Shown one piece after another: positions 9,808-19,714 of a DNA stretch of 64,000 nt. The notes under the pieces are model-generated. The model did not search any database and was not told the origin of the DNA. It saw only the letters and a program-made list of their open reading frames with translations. Where the stretch lies: positions 62,001 to 126,000 of the forward strand of contig NZ_ATMI01000040.1 of assembly GCF_000439375.1 (NCBI RefSeq), in the 5' to 3' direction. The translations under genes were made by a program, and so were the position numbers. Origin of the DNA: Tatumella saanichensis (lineage in GTDB: Bacteria > Pseudomonadota > Gammaproteobacteria > Enterobacterales > Enterobacteriaceae). How positions within the stretch are numbered: the stretch's first letter is position 1; every line of letters begins with the position of its first letter.

Positions 9808-11592
9808 ATGGCCAACGAACAAAAAAAAGTAGATGCGGTCATCGTCGGCTTCGGCTGGGCCGGAGCCATTATGGCAAAAGAACTGACCGAGGCCGGTTTG
9901 AATGTGGTCGCACTGGAACGAGGGCCAGAGCGTGATACTTACCCTGACGGGGCGTATCCGCAATCTATCGATGAACTGACCTACAACGTCCGTAAAAAGT
10001 TGTTCCAGGATCTGTCTAAGAGTACCGTGACAGTCCGTCATACCTATTCAGAGACCGCCGTTCCTTATCGTCAGTTGAATGCGTTTCTCCCTGGAACCGG
10101 TACCGGAGGCGCGGGTCTACACTGGTCAGGGTGTCATTTCCGTGTCGACCCAGCAGAATTACGTCTGCGTAGTCACTATGAAGAGCGTTACGGCAAAAAC
10201 TTTATCCCTGACGGGATGACTATCCAGGATTTTGACGTCAGCTACGATGAACTGGAACCCTTCTTCGACAAAGCGGAAAAAGTCTTCGGTACCTCCGGGA
10301 CCGCTTGGACAGTGAAAGGTCAACTGGTGGGTAAGGGCAAGGGCGGTAACCCGTTTGCGGCGGATCGCTCAGATAACTTCCCGCTGAAAGCCCAGCAGCG
10401 CACTTATTCCGCACAATTATTTGCCGCAGCGGCAGAGTCAGTAGGCTATCACCCGTATGATATGCCTTCAGCCAACACTTCTGGTCCTTATACCAATACC
10501 TATGGCGCTCAGATGGGGCCGTGTAACTTCTGTGGTTACTGCAGTGGCTATGCTTGCTACATGTACTCCAAAGCTTCGCCAAATGTGAATATCCTGCCGG
10601 CGCTGCGTCAGGAACCGAAATTTGAACTACGTAATGACTCTTACGTGCTACGTGTTAATCTGACTGATGATAAAAAGCATGCCACTGGCGTGACCTATCT
10701 GGATGCGAGCGGTCGTGAACAAGTGCAGCCAGCGGATCTGGTGATCCTGTCTGCCTTCCAGTTCCACAATGTGCATCTGATGCTACTCTCTGGGATCGGT
10801 AAGCCCTATAACCCAATCACCAATGAAGGTGTGGTTGGCCGTAACTTTGCCTACCAGAATATCGGTACCCTGAAAGCCCTGTTTGACAAGAATACCACCA
10901 CCAACCCGTTTATCGGAGCAGGCGGTGCTGGAGTAGGTGTCGATGATTTCAACGCCGATAACTTTGATCACGCGCCTCATGGCTTCGTCGGGGGATCTCC
11001 GCTGTGGGTAAACCAGGCGGGAACCAAACCGGTTTCCGGTCTGCCGACGCCTCCGGGGACGCCAGCCTGGGGCAGCCAGTGGAAAGCGGCAGTGGCGGAC
11101 ACTTATACCCACCATGTTTCCATGGATACTCATGGTGCTCACCAGTCTTACCGTGTTAACTATCTGGATCTGGACCCGAACTACAAAGATGCCTACGGTC
11201 AACCGTTGCTGCGTATGACCTTCGACTGGCAAGAAAACGACATCAAAATGTCGCAGTTTATGTTCTCTAAAATGAACAACATTGCTAAGGCGATGAATCC
11301 TAAGGTGATTATGGGCGGTCCGAAAACACCCGGTACTCATTTTGATACCACGGTGTACCAGACCACACACATGAACGGCGGCGCGATCATGGGGGCGGAT
11401 CCGAAAACCAGTGCCATTAACCGTTATCTGCAGAGCTGGGATGTACCAAACGTGTTTGTTCCCGGAGCGTCAGCATTCCCACAGGGGCTGGGCTATAACC
11501 CTACCGGAATGGTCGCCGCGTTGACTTATTGGTCAGCAAAAGCGATCCGTGAGGTGTATCTGAAGAACCCAGGTCCACTGGTTCAGGCATAA
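9808..11592 (+). CDS. GMC-family flavoprotein, large subunit of gluconate/keto-gluconate dehydrogenase
   Basis: This 594-residue catalytic subunit of the periplasmic-facing dehydrogenase oxidises a sugar acid and passes electrons to the cytochrome subunit. It shows an N-terminal FAD-binding motif, VIVGFGWAGAIMAKEL, at residues 9-24. A Cys-rich segment, CNFCGYCSGYAC, lies near residues 238-249 and resembles the iron-sulfur-binding cysteines of related three-subunit sugar dehydrogenases. A conserved C-terminal GMC block, TGMVAALTYWSA, is present. It has no signal of its own, so it presumably rides with the Tat-signal subunit. It sits 2 bp after subunit 3 and 12 bp before the cytochrome gene, in one operon. 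Confidence 0.9.
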   Translation: MANEQKKVDAVIVGFGWAGAIMAKELTEAGLNVVALERGPERDTYPDGAYPQSIDELTYNVRKKLFQDLSKSTVTVRHTYSETAVPYRQLNAFLPGTGTGGAGLHWSGCHFRVDPAELRLRSHYEERYGKNFIPDGMTIQDFDVSYDELEPFFDKAEKVFGTSGTAWTVKGQLVGKGKGGNPFAADRSDNFPLKAQQRTYSAQLFAAAAESVGYHPYDMPSANTSGPYTNTYGAQMGPCNFCGYCSGYACYMYSKASPNVNILPALRQEPKFELRNDSYVLRVNLTDDKKHATGVTYLDASGREQVQPADLVILSAFQFHNVHLMLLSGIGKPYNPITNEGVVGRNFAYQNIGTLKALFDKNTTTNPFIGAGGAGVGVDDFNADNFDHAPHGFVGGSPLWVNQAGTKPVSGLPTPPGTPAWGSQWKAAVADTYTHHVSMDTHGAHQSYRVNYLDLDPNYKDAYGQPLLRMTFDWQENDIKMSQFMFSKMNNIAKAMNPKVIMGGPKTPGTHFDTTVYQTTHMNGGAIMGADPKTSAINRYLQSWDVPNVFVPGASAFPQGLGYNPTGMVAALTYWSAKAIREVYLKNPGPLVQA

Positions 11593-11604
11593 GAGGCGCA
11601 GACG

Positions 11605-12933
11605 ATGAAAATGAGATTATTAGCATTGGTGCTGAGCTCGGTTGCCTTCTCAGCCTTTGCCGATGACACCAGTGGTCAGGATTTGGTGAAGCAGGGTGAA
11701 TATCTGGCCCGCGCCGGGGACTGTGTGGCCTGTCATACCAGCCCAGGGGGGAAACCTTTTGCCGGCGGACTGGCAATGACCACGCCAATCGGTACCATCT
11801 ATTCTTCTAATATTACGCCGGATAAGCAAGACGGTATCGGCAATTACAGTTATGACGACTTCCAGAAGGCTGTCCGTCAGGGGATCGCGAAAAACGGTGA
11901 AACCTTGTATCCGGCGATGCCTTATCCGTCTTACGCTTCGGTCAGTGATGCGGATATGCATGCGCTCTATGCCTACTTTATGCAGGGTGTGCAGCCAGTT
12001 GCTCAGAAAGATCGTGCCACCGATATCCCGTGGCCGCTATCGATGCGCTGGCCACTGGCTATCTGGCGTCATCTATTTGCGCCGGAGGTTAAACCGGTCG
12101 TCGCAGCTGCGGGTGAAGACCCAGTGGTTGCCCGGGGTCAGTATCTGGTTGAGGGGCTGGGACACTGTGGTGCCTGCCATACTCCGCGTGCGATGACCAT
12201 GCAGGAAAACGTCCTAAATAACAGCGACGGCACGGCCTACCTGTCCGGCGGTAGCTCACCTATCGATGGCTGGAATGCGGTTGATCTGCGTGGTGATAAT
12301 CAGGATGGATTAGGACGCTGGAGTACTCAGGATCTGGAACAGTTCCTACGTTATGGCCGTAATGACCACACAGCCGCTTTCGGTGGTATGACCCAGGTGG
12401 TTCAGGATAGTCTGCAATATATGAGCGACAGTGATATTCATGCGATTGCCGCCTACCTGAAAACCTTGAGCCCGAACCAGCCGAACCAGACACCATTCAA
12501 GGGAGATGACTCGGTGGCACAGGCGTTGTGGAAAGGGGATGATCACATGACCGGTGCTGGGGCTTATGTTGACAGCTGTGCTGCCTGCCATAAAACCGAC
12601 GGTAACGGCTATACCCGTTTCTTCCCAGCGCTGAAAGGAAATCCTGTGGTGCTGGATAAAGATCCGACATCACTGATCCATATCATTCTGACTGGAGATA
12701 CGTTACCAGGGGTGCAAGGTGCGCCATCGGCTATCACGATGCCCGCATTCGGTTGGCGTCTGAATGACCAGAAAGTGGCCGATATTGCTAACTTTGTGCG
12801 CAGCAGCTGGGGCAATAATGCTGCTGGTACTGTGACCGCTAGCCAGGTTGCCGATATCCGTAAATCTGCAGAGGTAAAAGGTAAAACAGGAAGTGATACC
12901 ATCAAAGGACTGAAACAGCAGCCACAGCAGTAA
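11605..12933 (+). CDS. Triheme cytochrome c subunit of gluconate/keto-gluconate dehydrogenase
   Basis: This membrane-attached electron-transfer subunit delivers electrons from the flavoprotein to ubiquinone. It has 442 residues and a Sec signal peptide (LALVLSSVAFSAFA, cleaved before DDT). Three haem-attachment motifs are present: CVACH near residue 39, CGACH near 189 and CAACH near 325. This matches the three-haem cytochromes of gluconate, 2-ketogluconate and alcohol dehydrogenases of oxidative bacteria. It is the last gene of the operon, followed by a strong terminator. The set supports direct periplasmic oxidation of glucose-derived acids. Confidence 0.92.
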   Translation: MKMRLLALVLSSVAFSAFADDTSGQDLVKQGEYLARAGDCVACHTSPGGKPFAGGLAMTTPIGTIYSSNITPDKQDGIGNYSYDDFQKAVRQGIAKNGETLYPAMPYPSYASVSDADMHALYAYFMQGVQPVAQKDRATDIPWPLSMRWPLAIWRHLFAPEVKPVVAAAGEDPVVARGQYLVEGLGHCGACHTPRAMTMQENVLNNSDGTAYLSGGSSPIDGWNAVDLRGDNQDGLGRWSTQDLEQFLRYGRNDHTAAFGGMTQVVQDSLQYMSDSDIHAIAAYLKTLSPNQPNQTPFKGDDSVAQALWKGDDHMTGAGAYVDSCAACHKTDGNGYTRFFPALKGNPVVLDKDPTSLIHIILTGDTLPGVQGAPSAITMPAFGWRLNDQKVADIANFVRSSWGNNAAGTVTASQVADIRKSAEVKGKTGSDTIKGLKQQPQQ

Positions 12934-12958
12934 GCGGTTGCTGTAGACAGGATGTCGG

Positions 12959-12992
12959 TAACGGGTGGCAGGGAGGCCACCCGTTATTTTTT
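12959..12992. terminator. Intrinsic terminator after the dehydrogenase operon
   Basis: TAACGGGTGGC (12959-12969) pairs perfectly with GCCACCCGTTA (12976-12986) and is followed by six T residues. It lies between convergent genes. Confidence 0.9.
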
Positions 12993-12999
12993 AACAAAA

Positions 13000-14406
13000 T
13001 CAGATGTTTTCTAGATCCAATCCACGGGTTTTTGGCCCGAAAATCCCCACAGATAACATCACCATCAGCATACTCAGCACGATAAAGGCGATCACCCCCT
13101 GACTGCCAGCATAGGCTAGGATCCAGCCGATAATCACACTACTGAATACCGTTGACAGGCGGCTTAAGGAGTAACAGAAGCCGACGGCACGAGCACGGAT
13201 ATAGGTTGGGAAGATTTCCGTCTGATAAGCGTGATAACTGAACGTTAGCCAGGCATTAGAGTAAGTGACCAGGAAACCGCAGAGGATCAACAGCAATGGT
13301 TGAGTAACGAGCGCAAACAGAGTGCCGAAAATGACGGTCATCAGCGAGGACAGAACGATCTGCCACTTATTTTCGATCCTATCTGCGTAGCGACTGCAGA
13401 TCAGTGAGCCGAGCGGATAGGCCAGGGTGATGAAAAAGGCATACAGCAGACTGTGCGTCAGGGTCGTGCCTTTACCAGACAGCAGTGCTGGTAGCCAGTT
13501 GCCGAAACCAAAGAAGCCGATCGATTGGAAGAAGTTCATCACCATCAGCATCAAGGTGCGTTTACGCCATGCCGGTGCCCAGATATCACGGAATTTACCC
13601 TGACGGGGTATTGCGGTTTGCTGAGTCACTTCCTGCAAGGTCGGCGGGGTGATACCGCAGCGGATTTCCATGGCACTCAGTACCTGATGGGCTTCCTGAA
13701 GACGTCCTTGCTGCTCCAGCCAACGGGCGGATTCCGGTAGTTTACGGCGGATAGTCCAGATAATCAGTGAGCAGATCGCTCCGGCAATGATCACCCAGCG
13801 CCAGCCTTCCAGTGACAGCAGCGTCTGCGGGATCAGCCACCAGGATATCAACGCCACGGCAGGTACCGATAGAAACTGGATAAAAAAGGAGAAGGCAAAA
13901 GCACGGCTACGCAAGTGGGATGGCATCCATTCAGACAGATAAGTATCGATGGTCACCAGTTCGACCCCGAGCCCAACACCGACCAGTAGGCGGCAGAGAA
14001 TGACCCCTTCAGCGGTATTCTGAAAAGCCATGATCAGGGAAAACACCCCGTACCACGCCAATGCACACATAAATGTCAGACGGCGGCCAAAACGGTCTGC
14101 ATATTTTGCCAGCAAGCTGGCACCGATAAACAGCCCGAGGAAGGTGGCGGAGGCAAACGCCGCTTGATCAGAAAACCCTAAGGTACCCTCATTGCCAAGA
14201 TGAAATATCTTTTCTTTCAGTAAACCTGAACTGATATATCCCGTTTCAAAGAGATCGTAGAGTTCAAAGAAACCACCAAGGGCTAATAGCGAAATAAAAC
14301 TCCACAAGCTTTTACTAGAAGGTAATGCATCAATGCGGCCAGCGATTGTGGTCTTCACTGCGCGTGAATTAGCGGAATATTCTGTAGGGGGGCCTGAAAC
14401 TGACAT
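13000..14406 (-). CDS. MFS transporter of the sugar/organic-acid porter type
   Basis: This 468-residue inner-membrane secondary carrier has about 12 transmembrane helices. The MFS signature between TM2 and TM3 is visible as KYADRFGRRLTF, and a long cytoplasmic loop with RRKLPESARWLEQQGR lies between the halves. That PESARWL block is typical of sugar porters and aromatic-acid/H+ symporters. The substrate is not recognisable. It converges on the gluconate dehydrogenase operon and so is not co-transcribed with it, but a role in taking up the sugar or its oxidation products would fit. Export or an unrelated substrate cannot be excluded. Confidence 0.75.
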   Translation of the reverse strand: MSVSGPPTEYSANSRAVKTTIAGRIDALPSSKSLWSFISLLALGGFFELYDLFETGYISSGLLKEKIFHLGNEGTLGFSDQAAFASATFLGLFIGASLLAKYADRFGRRLTFMCALAWYGVFSLIMAFQNTAEGVILCRLLVGVGLGVELVTIDTYLSEWMPSHLRSRAFAFSFFIQFLSVPAVALISWWLIPQTLLSLEGWRWVIIAGAICSLIIWTIRRKLPESARWLEQQGRLQEAHQVLSAMEIRCGITPPTLQEVTQQTAIPRQGKFRDIWAPAWRKRTLMLMVMNFFQSIGFFGFGNWLPALLSGKGTTLTHSLLYAFFITLAYPLGSLICSRYADRIENKWQIVLSSLMTVIFGTLFALVTQPLLLILCGFLVTYSNAWLTFSYHAYQTEIFPTYIRARAVGFCYSLSRLSTVFSSVIIGWILAYAGSQGVIAFIVLSMLMVMLSVGIFGPKTRGLDLENI

Positions 14407-14598
14407 AACGAACTAACCTCAGTGATGCTGTCTAGATAATACTGTTTATCGTTTTAGTGATTTAATTATCCGGATAAACAGGGAACGAAAAAGCAGAATA
14501 GACGAAGCTAGAGAAAAAAACGAGATTAACTCAGGTTTATGGGTAGGATCTTTTTATTGCTGAGAGGTGACGCAGCTAATAACCGCGTAGGATAATAA

Positions 14599-14624
14599 TA
14601 CCGCGCTGAATAAACAGCGCGGTA
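14599..14624 (-). terminator. Hairpin terminator after tsx
   Basis: TACCGCGCTG (14599-14608) pairs perfectly with CAGCGCGGTA (14615-14624) around a 6-nt loop. On the minus strand it is followed by an A/T-rich TTATTATCC. Confidence 0.7.
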
Positions 14625-14633
14625 AAACTAAAA

Positions 14634-15506
14634 TTAGAAGCTGTAACCGACCACGGCGTAATACCCCCAACCGGTATTGCGAGTCGTGAAATCACCATTA
14701 CCAAAGTTAAGTTGGCTGCCATCGGCCCATTGTCCGCCGTTATGGAAGTAACGAGCAACCAGCGAGTAGTGCCAGTGTGCATAGGACAGGGATAAAATAT
14801 GACTGGAGGTAATCGAGTTACCGGTACGAACTGGGCCGGATTTCTCGCCGAGATCAGAATCCCAGTCAAAGTTAGTGAAGCCGATATAGGCCAGGTTACC
14901 GCCCCACAGGGTGGTCAGCGGTAACATATATTTCACCTTAAAGCGGTAACCATCCCAGCTATTCTCGTTAGCGGCACCGTAGTTCTGCCATTGATATTTC
15001 GCATAGACGTTCAGGGATAAATTCAGTTTGGTGCCGGTGTCAATATCGGTTCCCAGACCCATATACCAGGTATTTTGACGGTTCGCGTTATTTGGCCCCA
15101 TGTCATAAATATAGTTGTTGGCAAAATACCATTGTTTAATCGGACCGATGGACAGGTCAGTACCGGTCAGTTTATCAATGGAAAAGCGCGGTTCAATTTC
15201 CATAAATAACGGCGAGCCTGTGCCTTTATCCCAGATACCGGTGTCATTACCGTTACCGGCGCCAAAGAATTTAGGGACATCGACGTAGCCATAAAAATCG
15301 AACCAGTCTTTATGGGCGAAGGCTTCATATTCCAGATATAAATCGTTATTCAGTTTTGGCCCAAACCGGGTGTGGTAACTACCGACAACGTTAACGCTCT
15401 GATGCCACCAGTCAGAAACATACTGTGGGGAAGTGTCTGCTGCATACGCGCTTCCGGTTACAGAGCCTACCAGAAGTGTTGCTGCCATCATTATTTTATA
15501 TTTCAT
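14634..15506 (-). CDS. tsx: Nucleoside-specific outer membrane channel Tsx
   Basis: This outer-membrane beta-barrel admits nucleosides and deoxynucleosides and is also a phage and colicin receptor in relatives. It has 290 residues with a signal peptide ending SAYA before ADT. The mature N-terminus, [22 protein letters not shown], is characteristic of Tsx, and the protein ends in [11 protein letters not shown] with a terminal phenylalanine for barrel assembly. Upstream lies a near-consensus CRP site, consistent with the known CRP/CytR control of tsx. It is divergent from a LysR regulator. Confidence 0.95.
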   Translation of the reverse strand: MKYKIMMAATLLVGSVTGSAYAADTSPQYVSDWWHQSVNVVGSYHTRFGPKLNNDLYLEYEAFAHKDWFDFYGYVDVPKFFGAGNGNDTGIWDKGTGSPLFMEIEPRFSIDKLTGTDLSIGPIKQWYFANNYIYDMGPNNANRQNTWYMGLGTDIDTGTKLNLSLNVYAKYQWQNYGAANENSWDGYRFKVKYMLPLTTLWGGNLAYIGFTNFDWDSDLGEKSGPVRTGNSITSSHILSLSYAHWHYSLVARYFHNGGQWADGSQLNFGNGDFTTRNTGWGYYAVVGYSF

Positions 15507-15995
15507 TTTATATTTATCGCCCGCTGAACGCTAAAAGATTATACCTGGGAGAAGGTACCGATAAAGTGAACCAAACCATACAGATAGAGCGTAACTTTAC
15601 TTTTCTGTACGCAAGGATCATGCCGGATATGATACGTCACTAAAACGATAATCCTCACAGTTGTTAAAAACAGTTGCAGTCCATATCATCAATATTGTGA
15701 TCTTTGTCACATTTTAAAAGCGACGCTGAGGAACTCTTTGAGTAAAAGGTAATACGGTTTATCCATTCAGTGGAAAATTTGGGTTGGCGACGGTAGATAA
15801 ACTGAGCAGGAGATCTCAGTATCCGTCACTGAAAAATCCTGCGCAGCAGGGGTATTTTTAATCGATTAAACATAAGTTTTTTATATGATTAACCTGGGCA
15901 ACTTGTTCAATAAAAAATTAATCACAGTCCTAAGGCAGAGCGAGAGAGAACAGTTACATCGGTGACCAGTTAGGGACAAATAGAGAGGAAGCAGC
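15507..15995. other. tsx-LysR divergent intergenic region
   Basis: This 489-bp A/T-rich gap contains a strong CRP site (15696-15711) and a small hairpin, CCTGCGCAGCAGG, near 15838. No coding sequence was seen. Confidence 0.5.
15696..15711. promoter_or_regulatory. CRP-binding site upstream of tsx
   Basis: TGTGATCTTTGTCACA matches the CRP consensus TGTGA-N6-TCACA at all ten informative positions. It lies about 190 bp upstream of the tsx start and 285 bp from the LysR start. tsx is CRP-activated in E. coli. Confidence 0.85.
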
Positions 15996-16892
15996 ATGCA
16001 GCAGGGTGAAAATTTACTGGCGATGTTGATCTTTGCACGAATTGTCGAGCAAAGCAGCTTTAGTCAGGCTGCTCGGTTATTGGGCATTTCCACCGCGACC
16101 GTCAGTCGCGAAATTGCCGCCTTGGAAACTCGGCTGGCAATGAAGTTGCTGCACCGTACTACCCGACGGGTAACGGTAACAGAATGCGGACTGCGTTATT
16201 ATCACTATTGTCAGGCGATTTCGCAGCAGCTGATGTCAGCGGATGATTTTATCCGCCAGATGCATGTTCAGCCGGAAGGACAGGTGAGGATCGTGGCGCC
16301 GGTAACCTATGGCTGTCAGGTGATCGTCCCATTGCTACAACCCTTTATGAAGCACAATATTCATGTGCATGTCGACTTAGATCTCAGTGATCGGACGCCA
16401 GACATGGTCAACGAAGATATCGATATGGCGATTGTCGTCCGCCCGCAGATGCCCGAAGAAAATAACGTTCGACCGTTATCGGACATTCATTTCGGACTTT
16501 ATGCGTCAGAAGCTTATCTGGCCACCCATCCGCCGGTCAGCCATCCTAACGACCTGAGTCGTCACCCACTGCTGACTTTCCATGGTCCTGCCCATCAACC
16601 GGCATTGACCTTCCGTCAGGAAAAAAAACGGGTCCAGATCACTCCATTTAGCCGTTTTCGTGCCAATAACAGCATGGCACTGTTGACGGCAGCCGGTACT
16701 GGAGCTGGGATTGCTTGTCTACCCACCTATATGGTTGAGCAGTCACTGATGCAGGGGATCCTGCGGCCGGTGCTGGCGGAGTGGCAATTACCGGAATATC
16801 AGAGCTATATGTTACTGCGCAATTCGCAGAGCCCGTTATCCCCAGTTAGCCGATTATGCGATGTGCTGACAGAGGCGCTACGTCCCCGCTGA
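15996..16892 (+). CDS. LysR-family transcriptional regulator
   Basis: This 298-residue DNA-binding regulator has an N-terminal winged helix-turn-helix at residues 13-65 (FSQAARLLGISTATVSREIAALE), followed by the periplasmic-binding-like effector domain to about residue 295. The target and effector are unknown. The nearest genes are divergent tsx and, 111 bp downstream on the same strand, an MdtG-like exporter that it may control. AGAGAGGAAGC lies before the ATG as a ribosome-binding site. Confidence 0.88.
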   Translation: MQQGENLLAMLIFARIVEQSSFSQAARLLGISTATVSREIAALETRLAMKLLHRTTRRVTVTECGLRYYHYCQAISQQLMSADDFIRQMHVQPEGQVRIVAPVTYGCQVIVPLLQPFMKHNIHVHVDLDLSDRTPDMVNEDIDMAIVVRPQMPEENNVRPLSDIHFGLYASEAYLATHPPVSHPNDLSRHPLLTFHGPAHQPALTFRQEKKRVQITPFSRFRANNSMALLTAAGTGAGIACLPTYMVEQSLMQGILRPVLAEWQLPEYQSYMLLRNSQSPLSPVSRLCDVLTEALRPR

Positions 16893-17003
16893 TTATTACA
16901 ATGCTGCAACAATCCGCTACAGCAGGTAAATATCTCAGCTGCTCTTCTTCTGCTGTGACTGTCAGGCTAGTCTAGTGGCTCTTTTTATTTATGGGCGGCG
17001 GAA

Positions 17004-18206
17004 ATGACAGACAGTACAGCGAGTACAGTAGAAGGCGATATTCACTGGCGGCGTAATCTCTGGGTCTGCACGTTAGGCTCGTTTACGACTCTGATTGCAA
17101 TGAGTCTATTGTTACCGTTTCTCCCCCTGTATCTGAGCTCTATGGGGGTGCACGGCACCGATAGCATTGCCTTATGGTCTGCGTTGGCCTACGGCGCGAC
17201 CTTCTTCTCTGCCGCACTGACCGCGCCGATCTGGGGACGTATGGCGGACAAATACGGACGTAAGTTAATGCTGATCCGAGCCAGCCTCGGGATGGCGATA
17301 GCCATGTCACTGATGGGGATGGCGACGGCCCCTTGGCAGCTGGTGGCATTACGCTTGCTGGCGGGACTCTTGGGCGGTTACGCTTCTGGATCGATGGTAA
17401 TGGTGGCTGCACAAACGCCTAAACAGAAAACCGGTTGGGCGGTGGGGATACTCTCTTCGGGGATCATGGCTGGGAATATTGCCGGGCCGTTAGTCGGGGG
17501 CTTCCTACCGGGGCTTATTGGCATCCGGGAAACCTTTTTTTTCACCGGTGCGCTTATCTTTGTGGCTTTCCTTGGCACCCTGTTTTTATTACGTGAAGAG
17601 CGTAAACCGAAAAAAACCGGCAAAGCGCCACCGCCGGTCACCGTGATCCCACAACCGGTGAAAATCATGTGGTTGTCGGGGATGTTATTGGTGTTTGCCA
17701 GCATGTCAGTCGAACCGGTGATTACGCTTTATGCTTCCCGTTTTACCGGCTCATTACAGCAGGCCACCCTGTATGCTGGGATCATTATGGCAGCGACAGC
17801 GTTAGGCAGTATTTTGGCGGCACCGCGCATTGGCGCATTAGCGGATCGTATTGGCCACTGGCGGGTACTGAGTAGCGGCTTGGTCGTGTGCGGTATTTTG
17901 CTGATCCCTCAGGCATTTGTGACGGCGATCTGGCAACTGATTGGCTTACGCTTTCTGATGGGACTAGCGTTGGGGGGAATGTTGCCCTGTATTACGGCAA
18001 TTATCCGTCATCATGCTGACAACGGTAATAGTGGCAAGTTACTGGGGTATTCGACCTCGGCACAATATGTCGGCCAGGTATGCGGGCCATTATTTGGTGG
18101 CGTGGTCGCTGGCAGAGCGGGGATCCCAGCGGTATTTATTGCTACGGCGGTGGTGATGTTGCTGTCGGCGGTGGTAAATGAACGTTGGCGACGCAAGGGA
18201 TTGTAA
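17004..18206 (+). CDS. MFS drug exporter, MdtG-like
   Basis: This 400-residue inner-membrane carrier has about 12 transmembrane helices and the drug:H+ antiporter layout. The TM2-TM3 loop reads GRMADKYGRKLMLIR, and TM5 carries a GNIAGPLVGGFLPG block like motif C of exporters. It aligns in organisation with E. coli MdtG, including a WRRNL opening and MADKYGRKLMLIR near residue 75, but appears well diverged, so the gene symbol is not assigned. It follows the LysR gene and precedes a bidirectional terminator shared with the convergent POT transporter. Confidence 0.78.
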   Translation: MTDSTASTVEGDIHWRRNLWVCTLGSFTTLIAMSLLLPFLPLYLSSMGVHGTDSIALWSALAYGATFFSAALTAPIWGRMADKYGRKLMLIRASLGMAIAMSLMGMATAPWQLVALRLLAGLLGGYASGSMVMVAAQTPKQKTGWAVGILSSGIMAGNIAGPLVGGFLPGLIGIRETFFFTGALIFVAFLGTLFLLREERKPKKTGKAPPPVTVIPQPVKIMWLSGMLLVFASMSVEPVITLYASRFTGSLQQATLYAGIIMAATALGSILAAPRIGALADRIGHWRVLSSGLVVCGILLIPQAFVTAIWQLIGLRFLMGLALGGMLPCITAIIRHHADNGNSGKLLGYSTSAQYVGQVCGPLFGGVVAGRAGIPAVFIATAVVMLLSAVVNERWRRKGL

Positions 18207-18213
18207 TCAAAAA

Positions 18214-18234
18214 ACCCGGCCATCGTGGCCGGGT
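18214..18234. terminator. Bidirectional intrinsic terminator
   Basis: ACCCGGCCA (18214-18222) pairs with TGGCCGGGT (18226-18234). On the minus strand it is followed by TTTTTTG, giving a strong terminator for the POT gene. On the plus strand a weaker CGTTT follows. Confidence 0.85.
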
Positions 18235-18247
18235 CGTTTACCAAGGA

Positions 18248-19714
18248 TTAGGCTGCCGCTGACGGTGTGGCAATCAGACGGCGTAACAACGGGATCAGTA
18301 CCGCCAGGATCACGGCCGTGATCACCGAGCCCCAACCCAGCAGGTTGAAGATATGACTGTAACCCGGGTTGGTAAGTACTGCTGTGGTGTTACTGTTGTC
18401 AGGCATCATGCCGGAAAAGTAATCCGCCAGTACCGAGGCAACACCGGTCACCATCATCCAACTGCCCATCATCAGCCCCTGGTGTTCTCTTGGTGCCAGT
18501 TTACCGATCATCGCGTAGCCGATTGGGGAAATCAGTAGTTCGCCAATACTCTGCAGAATGTAGCTAATCACAATCCATTTGAAGGTCATCAGTCCGTTAC
18601 TGCCAGCCAGTGAGATGCCCAGCGGCAGAACTAACATACCCAGACCGATAAACACCAGCGCCGCGGCAAACTGCAAGGGAATATCAATACGGAAACCTTT
18701 ACCACGCAGACGGTTAAAGAACATTGCCATCAGTGGACCGCCAATGACGATGACAATGGTATTGATGTCTTGGATCCACTGCGGTGCAACCTGCCAACCA
18801 TAAACATTGAGATCAATATTGTGCTCTGCAAACAGTGTCAGACCCATTGGGGCCAGCTGGTACAGTGACCAGAACACCAGCGAACCCAGCATCAGGATTA
18901 GATAGGCGCCCATACGAGAACGTTCGCCAGTAATACGGTGCTTCAGGGTTATGATGCACAGCAGAATAAAAACGGCGATACCGATAGCAATCACAAAGTA
19001 GCTGCTGACCGCGGCATAGTTCAGCATGACACGGATGATCGGCAACAGTACCAGCAGGATCACCACACCGGTAATAAAGCGTTTACGGAAGACCGCAGGG
19101 CTGACCAAAGTCAGCGGAGTGTCGCGATCTTTCAGTTGTTTCCAGAAGAGCAGTGTCGCAAGGATCGCGATGATATTGCCGAGGGTAGCGAACATAAACA
19201 GCGCTTTGTAGTTTTCATCGAGCTGGAAGTAGCCTGCAACGGTAAAACCGATGAAAAAGCCCAAGTTCATCCCAGCATAGTTCCACAGGAATGCGCTCTC
19301 GCGGCGCTCATCTTCTGGAGTGAAAAGTTGAGTCAGCATCATATTCAGGCAGGTAACATTCAGTCCGCTACCGGTTAGGAACAGGGCCAGTCCCCAGTAA
19401 AGTCCGGTCACACCGGCGCTGGCAATCAGGAAACAGCCGATTACCTGTAACACCATCCCCAGTACAAACAGGTTACGGTTACTCAGATAACGGCCACCGA
19501 GATAGCCGCCAAACAGGTGCAGACCATAGTTAAAGGCACCGAATAGGCCCATGATGGCATTCGCGGAGGAATCACTGAATCCTAACTTTTTGGTCGCATA
19601 CAGCACCAAGGTGGAATACAGTACAGCAAAACCGAGTGTAGAAAAGATCTGGATAAAACACAGAGCTGCGGAGCCGCTGTTTTTTTGTTTAGATAGTTTG
19701 ACTGAAGCGTCCAA
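18248..19714 (-). CDS. POT/PTR2-family MFS transporter (divergent; peptide transport uncertain)
   Basis: This 488-residue membrane carrier has about 14 helices. POT features are present: an EDERRESAFLWNYAGMNLG block near residue 134, matching the PTR2 signature region, and SIGELLISPIGYAMIGKLAPREHQG near 388. The TM1 motif ExxERFxYYG that couples proton movement in canonical di/tripeptide transporters is missing; the equivalent stretch reads QIFSTLGFAVLY. It may therefore carry another substrate or couple differently. The gene converges on the MdtG-like gene and has a long A/T-rich upstream region. Confidence 0.8.
   Translation of the reverse strand: MDASVKLSKQKNSGSAALCFIQIFSTLGFAVLYSTLVLYATKKLGFSDSSANAIMGLFGAFNYGLHLFGGYLGGRYLSNRNLFVLGMVLQVIGCFLIASAGVTGLYWGLALFLTGSGLNVTCLNMMLTQLFTPEDERRESAFLWNYAGMNLGFFIGFTVAGYFQLDENYKALFMFATLGNIIAILATLLFWKQLKDRDTPLTLVSPAVFRKRFITGVVILLVLLPIIRVMLNYAAVSSYFVIAIGIAVFILLCIITLKHRITGERSRMGAYLILMLGSLVFWSLYQLAPMGLTLFAEHNIDLNVYGWQVAPQWIQDINTIVIVIGGPLMAMFFNRLRGKGFRIDIPLQFAAALVFIGLGMLVLPLGISLAGSNGLMTFKWIVISYILQSIGELLISPIGYAMIGKLAPREHQGLMMGSWMMVTGVASVLADYFSGMMPDNSNTTAVLTNPGYSHIFNLLGWGSVITAVILAVLIPLLRRLIATPSAAA

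Noticed and set aside
10783-11370. 195-codon antisense frame inside the GMC flavoprotein gene
   Set aside because: Fully overlaps a well-supported catalytic subunit; no domain or ribosome-binding site.
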